Positions 57,601-64,000 of a stretch of 64,000 nt of DNA are shown in pieces. A program made the translations under genes and the position numbers. Numbering within the stretch: position 1 is the stretch's first letter; the number at the start of each line of letters is the position of its first letter. Source of the stretch: Gnetum montanum. Lineage: Eukaryota; Streptophyta; Gnetopsida; Gnetales; Gnetaceae. Where the stretch lies: NCBI GenBank assembly GCA_015680685.1, contig MNCI01024020.1, forward strand, positions 539,089 to 603,088, written 5' to 3'. The notes under the pieces are model-generated. The model saw nothing but the letters and a program-made list of their open reading frames with translations, did not search any database and had not been told where the DNA came from.

Positions 57601-59394
57601 TTCCCTTTGAGCTTTCCTACTTGTATCAGTAATGAGTGCCCCTGTTAGTGCTTTTTATGGCAATAATGTCATGATATACTTCATCTTATTAATTGACTTT
57701 GTGCAAAGTAAATATTCAATCTATGTTGCAATTGTATTCCCAATCTGTACAATTACTCTATGCTTCTAATGACACAAATTACTTAGAATTGTGGTTTTTA
57801 ATTTTGCATGACACTAGAGCAATGCTTCTAGCATTTGTAATTCTGAACTTATTCAAGCAAAGTCAATCCATAATTATGAAATAATTTTAATAAAAGTAAT
57901 GCACATATTTTGCAGTGATATGTTGATTGTTGTTGCTCCATCCATGCATTTTTGGTGGTTTCCTTTAATTCAATTTGAAATCGCTAGATGAAGATAGTGT
58001 TGTTGTTACACCAAAAACGTGTATAAATAAATATTTTAGTACAGTTCATTGCTATCAAGCCTATAATTTTTTTATGGTTTAAAAAATGATAATGCGATGT
58101 AGTTGAAGCTAGTTTGAGTTGACCAAGGACTCACTCTTAACACAATATGGCATTACCAATCAGAGAATTGGAAATGTTCAAGATGTTGAAAATATCGATT
58201 TTTGGTAAGTGCAACTACTACTAGTTATGAAGTAGAGGACAAAGCAACCCTTATCAATATGCATGCCCAAACACATCAACAAAAATTTTTATTTTTGAAT
58301 TGATAATATTCTTGTCAAATAATGAAAATTTTATCTTATGAGCTATCTATTCAAATTGATCAATACTTGTTGTAGTGAAAGTGAAAGTATTCACAAAAAC
58401 TTTGACCTTATTTGATCATTTTTATAATTAACATTAACTTAATTTTCATCTTTATCTTTATCACATTTTTTTTTCCATTACCACTTTTTTTTCAAGCAAA
58501 AAAGGACACACATTAAAAAAAATGTTCTTCGCAATGACAAAAATGATAAGAATAAAGAAGATTATAATATGTAATTGGTTGAATGTAAGTGTTCTCACTT
58601 GCTTGCAATACTAATACCTTTTATGGTTAAGAAGATTGATTGAGAAAAAAGAAAAAAAAAAGAAGAAAAAACGCATACAACAATTAGATGGTGCAAAAAT
58701 ATATTCTATATGCTTAATGGGACTAAGAAAGCTAACAATTATCTACTAAGTTTTTAAGAAAATCAATAAAAAATTAAATTGTTTGACAAAATATAGAACT
58801 TTAGAATATTTTTTAAAATGGGTATCAAAATTTGGTGTCAATTTACAAATGATCAACATTACATACTTATATATAAATGATCCTACATCTTTGATACATT
58901 GCACATTTGAAATATCACCTAGCTAGACAAGCATAATAAAACAAGAATAGTACCTAACATAAATGATTTCAATGTTGTGCTTTTGCATCACATCATTTAA
59001 TTGCAAAACAAAACCTTTGATTAGGAGGTAAGTAACCTAAAATTTGAATGAACACATACCATGGTAAAATCAACAACCAACGACTATATCATCAAGAAGA
59101 ATAAAATTATCTTATTTGCATCAACATCGTTATAAGGTGTTACAAATTTATTATAGCTAGTATAATAAGAATCAACAAAAAATTTTGCATCAATAGAAGT
59201 ATAAATTTTAACATTTGTAGTAGTTAGGGAAATAATAATTTTAGAAAAATCAAATTTGTTAATGAAACCTTTGAGATCCACAAAAGTTCAAATGCTTGGC
59301 TTGTAGAAGGAAACCCTTGAAAAGTCATAATTCAAGATATATCTTGAGACATCATCGAACTTCAATTTTAGTAGAAAACCAAGTTATCACATGT
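57601..59394. other. Intergenic, AT-rich
   Basis: No gene. A trace of the dispersed repeat is at 57910-58010 ('ttgttgttgctccatccatgc'). Confidence 0.5.
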
Positions 59395-59645
59395 CACACC
59401 TCACTAAAAAGAGCTCAAAAATTGAGTGATTGGTGCACACCCTAAAGTACAAGGTTCAAAGCCTCGTACTTGCACTAGCACCTTCTTATGCTAACTTAAA
59501 GGCATGTTACAACCATAAATTATAGGAGTGAATGAATTGAGTACTTGCCAAGGATGCTTACCTTGCATAGTATTGTCTTTGTTCAAAACCTGCTAACAAC
59601 CCCTGTTATCCTTTGCCCTTGCTCAGACCTCACCTTACCAAAAAA
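59395..59645 (+). repeat. Possible tRNA-type SINE
   Basis: GGTTCAAAGCC at 59453-59463 fits the RNA polymerase III B box exactly. A weak A-box-like stretch (TGAGTGATTGG, from 59433) comes only about 20 bases earlier. A second B-box-like 'gttcaaaacctg' is at 59582. Ends and TSD not found. Confidence 0.3.
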
Positions 59646-59859
59646 TAATGATAACGATAAGTAGTGTAACACTTCTTATAACTTGTTTGAATGTCTGTTT
59701 CCAACCTGCCGTGCAATTATACTGGCATCGCTAGTTCGGGATTAAGGGCAAGAGTAAACTAAATGTCTGGGGATGGGATTAGTTTTGATATTTACGCGCT
59801 GATTTTTATACTTGCTTGAGCAGTAGAGATTCTATCCAAACATACAGACTGTGGGCAGA

Positions 59860-60720
59860 ATGAGTGCCGCAGCCATGGACAGCTCTGCTTTATCGACAAC
59901 GATGGCAGCCCAGGTTGGTCCGTCCTCATTTCTTGGCTGCAACATTCAGCTATGCCCGGCCAGCGTGAAGATTTTCCACAGCAATCCCAGAACCAGAATC
60001 AAAAACTACAAATTCTCCATTCACTGTTCAACCCAGCTACAGACAGTTCCCGCTGCAGCGCCACAGCCCAGAACAGAGGGACCCGTGGAAGCGGTCGCTG
60101 AGGCTTCTGAGAGTGTTGGAAGAGAAGAAGAAGCTGAAACCCTGAGCAAAAAAGAAAGATTATGAAAAATACAGGCTCCCAATGAAAACAGCACTGTTCA
60201 GAACTCCCACGGATGATGAAAGACTGGCCAGAAGATTTCTCAACAGCCCGCAACTGTCTCTGAAAACTTTTCACCTCCTGAGTTCATGCCTGCCCAACGA
60301 CCCTCTGAGAGCTCCAGAGCAAGCTTGGATGGAAGATAATCTTTTGGAGGCCAAGCAGGCTCTTGGATACCCTCTGGAAACCCTATCCGCCATTGATGAA
60401 TCCAGCCCTGCAGCACAGCTTGATACAATGCTGTACCTGGCATTTCAGCACGAGGGCATGGAGAGAGGCAGGATGATCAGAAGCATCAGGGCGGGCCATT
60501 GGCCACTGAAGATTGGCTTTTTTGGGGAATTATGCTGTGGAGTTGGGGCTCTGTGAGTTTCTGCTGCAGAGGTATCCCAGAGAGGGACCGGCTCTGCTCA
60601 GAGAAAGGGCTTTCGGAATGGTGGTGAATAAGAGGATGCTTCCCGGCTGACTCACCAAAGCAAGTTTAGGTAATCTCATATTCCCCAGTGAGGAGATCAC
60701 TAAACTTAAGATGTTGAACA
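59860..60720 (+). pseudogene. 5' fragment of an RNC1-like chloroplast RNase III-domain protein
   Basis: RNC1 is a chloroplast protein with degenerate RNase III domains that promotes group II intron splicing. From ATG 59860 there is a Ser/Ala-rich transit-peptide-like N-terminus and an acidic linker ending ETLSKKE. After a frameshift in an A-rich run (about 60150) comes YEKYRLPMKTALFRTP, then RFLNSPQLSLKTFHLLSSCLP, EAKQALGYPLE and AAQLDTMLYLAFQHEG. A second frameshift in a T run (about 60520) leads to YAVELGLCEFLLQRYPRE, RERAF and a stop at 60648; then ASLGNLIFPSEE. This is roughly the first 40% of the usual length; the rest is absent. No intron lies within the matched part. The two frameshifts are in homopolymers, but the truncation alone rules out a complete protein. 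Confidence 0.85.
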
Positions 60721-62559
60721 GTAAGAGAGATTCGGAACAATGTTTATATTGCAAACAGTTTGATGTCTTATTAAGTGTTATCACGGACAGGTCTGCTCTG
60801 CAGTGATTTGGGGATTTGGATGTGTGTTCAAGCAAAATCAGTTTCCCTAACACAAAATCAGTTTCCCTTTTTTTGTTTCTCTGCCCTTGTGTTAATGCTT
60901 TTTAATTGTTAGAATTGGGATTCCACCGAACATGATCAAGTTACTCATATTTTGTTCTAAGCTTATGTGCATCAATTACGCAAGGGTTTTTTCACCTCTT
61001 TGTATTTGTCCCAAAAGGTCACACCACTATTATAGTTTGAAAGATGGGAGTGAGAATCTTGAGTAATCTCCTATTATGAGCTTACCTGTTTTTGCTATCA
61101 AGGTAATCCTTTGCTTAGGCACCTAAATCTTTTTAATTTGATTTGGAGGCTTTTGAAAAATTTTATTGTATTAATACACCTTTATGCTTACTTGGTTGCC
61201 AACTTAGAAACATGTTACTTGATGTTATTTTATCATTATTATCATCCTAACCTTCTTTCAACAAAATAGAGTTGGTTAAGAGGTTGTGGGTTCTATTTTT
61301 ACCTTCGCTTATGAGTGTGATAACGATGAAGTAGCTTTGTGGTGAGACCCTCTTTTTTAGTGGGTCACATCTACCTTGCTAAGCAAATCCATGAGTTGTG
61401 AATCACATAAGATGTTGCATTGAAAGATTCATAAATCGTATGAGATTACACCTTTGAAGTGAAATCTTGGGGAAAAAAAAAACCCAAAAATCAATAGAAA
61501 TCGGTACATTTGGTGGGTTTAATTAAAATCCTATGATAAATGTCAGAAAATTTGACCTAAACCAAATAATGTTTTTATTCTGATAAACAAAATCTACCAA
61601 TTTAGCATCTAATGACTCACGTAACCAAACACAACTTAAGGTAATATGACAATTTTCTTTCATGGTTGAGGAATTCTTTGAAGCACCCATTTCCATTGAA
61701 TCTCAGAAATCTTCTTTGATGGAATTTTCTAGGCCAATTTGTGTAAGGGGATCACCATGGTAGTGTACATGTACCATTTTTGACAAACTAATTGACTATG
61801 ATGGCAACTCCATTTGGATAATTTTCTTCTCTTGAATAGAAAAATTTGCAACCCTCACCAAAACCTCAAACTTTCTCCCCTTTTGATCATGTTTTTGTGT
61901 AGCAAACAATGCTTTATTTTGGCCTTTTCATGACATCAATAATTTCCAAGGTCTTTCTAGTGAGAGTACTAACTTTCCAATCTAAAATCTCTGCTATTTA
62001 CTCACTTCTATATTTACACCAACCCTTGATGTTGTATGGATAAACAATTCTCCTAATCTGAAATCAAATGCACACTTTAAAGTGAATTGTTTGTAACTGT
62101 GAGTTATAGAGGCTGCTAACTTTTTTGGTCTATTAAATTTTGTCAAATCTTGTAAACTATTTATGGTCAACAATGTTATTCTATTAATTTGCAATCATGT
62201 TCAATATTTCACTCATCATAACAATGCCATTAACTTAACATCCGTTATAAAAACATAGTAGCTGAATTGATAAGCTTGTTACCTTGTAGTTTGAATTGTA
62301 GTTTGAATTATATGTTAAGGCACTATTATATTATAAATCATAATTGTATAGCTTATACCCATGTGATTATAAGTTTGGGTTTTACAACACCAATATTTGA
62401 TTGCGTTAATGAAGATATTGACATCCATCCTTTACATGTAATGATGTATTTCATAAATTATTGTCAAGAGTATACAATTAATCTCTACTTTTTGATGAAG
62501 AAAAATGTGTGGAAGCCCTAACATTGTTGATTTAGCTAAGGTGTAAAGCCATCCTTTCA
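60721..62559. other. Intergenic downstream of the RNC1-like fragment
   Basis: A weak SINE-like pair ('tagagttggttaagagg' and 'gggttctattttt') lies at 61268-61305. Nothing else can be supported. Confidence 0.5.
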
Positions 62560-63420
62560 GCTAACTCCATTGTGTTGGACTAGGGTAGAATGCTGATGGT
62601 GAAGAAGTCCTTTCAAGATTCGTAACTTTAAATTTCCGTTTTTATTATTTATATGAAAATATTGTGAATGCAAATAGCACTCAAACTTTGTAAAGCTTTT
62701 CTGGTTGTTATTGCTCCATTGATGCAATCTTAGTAGTTTCCTTTTGTTCATTCGTAGGCCCTAATGGCTGCTATGCTCTAGTGCCAAAGATTTTCGAGTC
62801 CTAAGAAGAATCATATTGTGTTATGAATTTAATCTTAAATCACTGGATGAAAATAACGCTGCTCATTATGTCATGCATTCTGTGTTCAGAAAAATGATGT
62901 TAAGAAAAAATATTAACATAATGGACAAATAGTCCCATCTTTGGCTTAAGAAGAGCAGAACTTCACAGGATCTATTAAAGATTTTTTGTTAACGAAACCA
63001 ACTCAGTAGAAGGGAAAATAGTGTTAATATTTGCATACTGATGCAGACGAGGAAAATCGTGGTAGGCATCAATGATGGAAAATGAAGTCCCTAGTATATC
63101 AACAATTGCTCAGTTGGGCAAACAGATTGACTGGGATGCTACTTTCCTTGTTGTGCCTATGCAATATCCACAATTGCTTATAACTTGGTTTTGTACTAGC
63201 AAATTAGTGAACTTGGTACGTCTTTCTGCTTTAGCGTTAACTAAAATTCTTCCATGCATGGATTTGAATAAAAAATATTTCATTACTGAAAGTTAATTAG
63301 TATTGAAGTATGTGATCCCAATGGTAGATAAGATAAGATAAACAAACTCCTTTCCTCGAGTAAGCCTTTTACCGAGAAAATAATTCTTGATACATGTGCA
63401 GAGTACTGTAAAAGGAATGA
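62560..63420 (+). repeat. Dispersed repeat with exon-like core, copy 2
   Basis: Collinear with 55680-56490. The core ORF (63072-63296) has SISTIAQLGKQIDWDATFLV and YPQLLITWFCTSKLVNL. The shared frame between two diverged copies suggests that the core derives from an exon. Function not recognised. Confidence 0.5.
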
Positions 63421-64000
63421 TCACCTACTCACTTAAGTAGTGTTTTGAAAAGATTGGTAGATGGATGAAAACTTAATTGGTTTGAGTGGCTGTACCCAAG
63501 TTCAAACTCAGGTTAAAGCCTGAAAAATGAACACCTTACCATCACTCCAAATGATGGTCCCTATGTGCAAGGGTTTAATTTTGCAAAATGCTTTGAGTCC
63601 TAGACAATGCTAATGCTTTTATTCATAGACAATACCATGGGTGGTTGATTTAAAAAGTTTATAGAATCTTGCAACGTTTTTGTCTCTCCCTTCGAATTTT
63701 TTGAGGACACCAAGGAGTGAGAGTTTAAATTTGAATTTTAAATCACTTAATACACTAATCACTTGTCATTTGATGTTTCAATAGCACATGCAAATCAAAA
63801 AAATCAATGTCTTTTCATAATTTCATTAAGATTTACAATTTATCATTTCAATTTTTTTTCCCAAAAATTTAGGGATTTATGATTTCCTTTACAAGCTAAA
63901 AAAGGACTTATGATTTCCTTTTAGCCACTTACCTTTATGAGTGACAAAAGAATTTAAAAATTATGTAGTTTTGAGTTAATATTATCAATAAAATATATTT
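63421..64000. other. Intergenic, AT-rich
   Basis: No supported feature. Confidence 0.6.

Noticed and set aside
61268-61305. tRNA gene or SINE-like A and B boxes
   Set aside because: No cloverleaf can be drawn and the B box is poor.

Overview
This window reads as nuclear DNA from a seed plant, most likely a conifer or another large-genome gymnosperm. The evidence is AT-rich sequence packed with old, nested, mutation-riddled LTR retrotransposons, a remnant of a Penelope-like retroelement with a GIY-YIG endonuclease (a class reported in conifers and rare in other plants), plant-type LRR, Rubisco-methyltransferase-like and RNC1-like sequences, and scaffold gaps (N runs at 11125-11240, 35946-36000 and 54872-55449; single Ns at 23716 and 57536). 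There are no prokaryotic signals, rRNA genes or tRNA genes.

Left part (1-36.5 kb). This is almost wholly mobile DNA, and its insertion history can be read from target-site duplications (TSDs). A minus-strand Ty3/gypsy remnant (471-1752) abuts the 3' end of a related element (1775-3579), which carries a coiled-coil ORF and an LTR. A Penelope-like remnant (3623-4122) and a tRNA-type SINE follow. Gypsy element A (4210-36467, TSD CACCC) inserted into the SINE. Element B (13507-36113, TSD CTAGC/CCAGC) inserted into A's 3' LTR. Element C (26517-35934, TSD GTAAC) inserted into B's 3' LTR. All three belong to one family: LTR ends TGATGAG...CTCATCA, primer site like the 3' end of tRNA-Asp, and gag-pol in the order PR-RT-RH-IN. 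All three are dead. B's gag also carries a 3263-bp insertion, D (16769-20031, TSD GACTC), with LTR-like TGTTGG...CCAACA ends. D contains host gene fragments: a PWWP-like piece joined to a piece of a saccharopine-dehydrogenase-like oxidoreductase. A second copy of D's 3' end occupies 1-470.

Right part (36.5-64 kb). This is lower in recognisable transposons and holds damaged or partial host genes: a six-exon LSMT-like SET-domain pseudogene (37806-40298, +), a two-exon gene on the minus strand with a degenerate RING and SUMO-interacting-like motifs (43482-44286), a solo LTR of the gypsy family (45493-46351), a truncated minus-strand gypsy copy (about 48420-50680), a large LRR receptor gene (51867 into the gap at 54872) with fresh internal tandem duplications, and a frameshifted 5' fragment of an RNC1-like gene (59860-60720). 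Two diverged dispersed repeat families occur in pairs around 41/57 kb and 56/63 kb.

The only locus that still looks like an intact gene is the LRR receptor; its 3' end is lost in a gap. The most unusual item is element D: LTR-type ends, a precise TSD, an in-window empty site for comparison, and two unrelated host gene pieces side by side.
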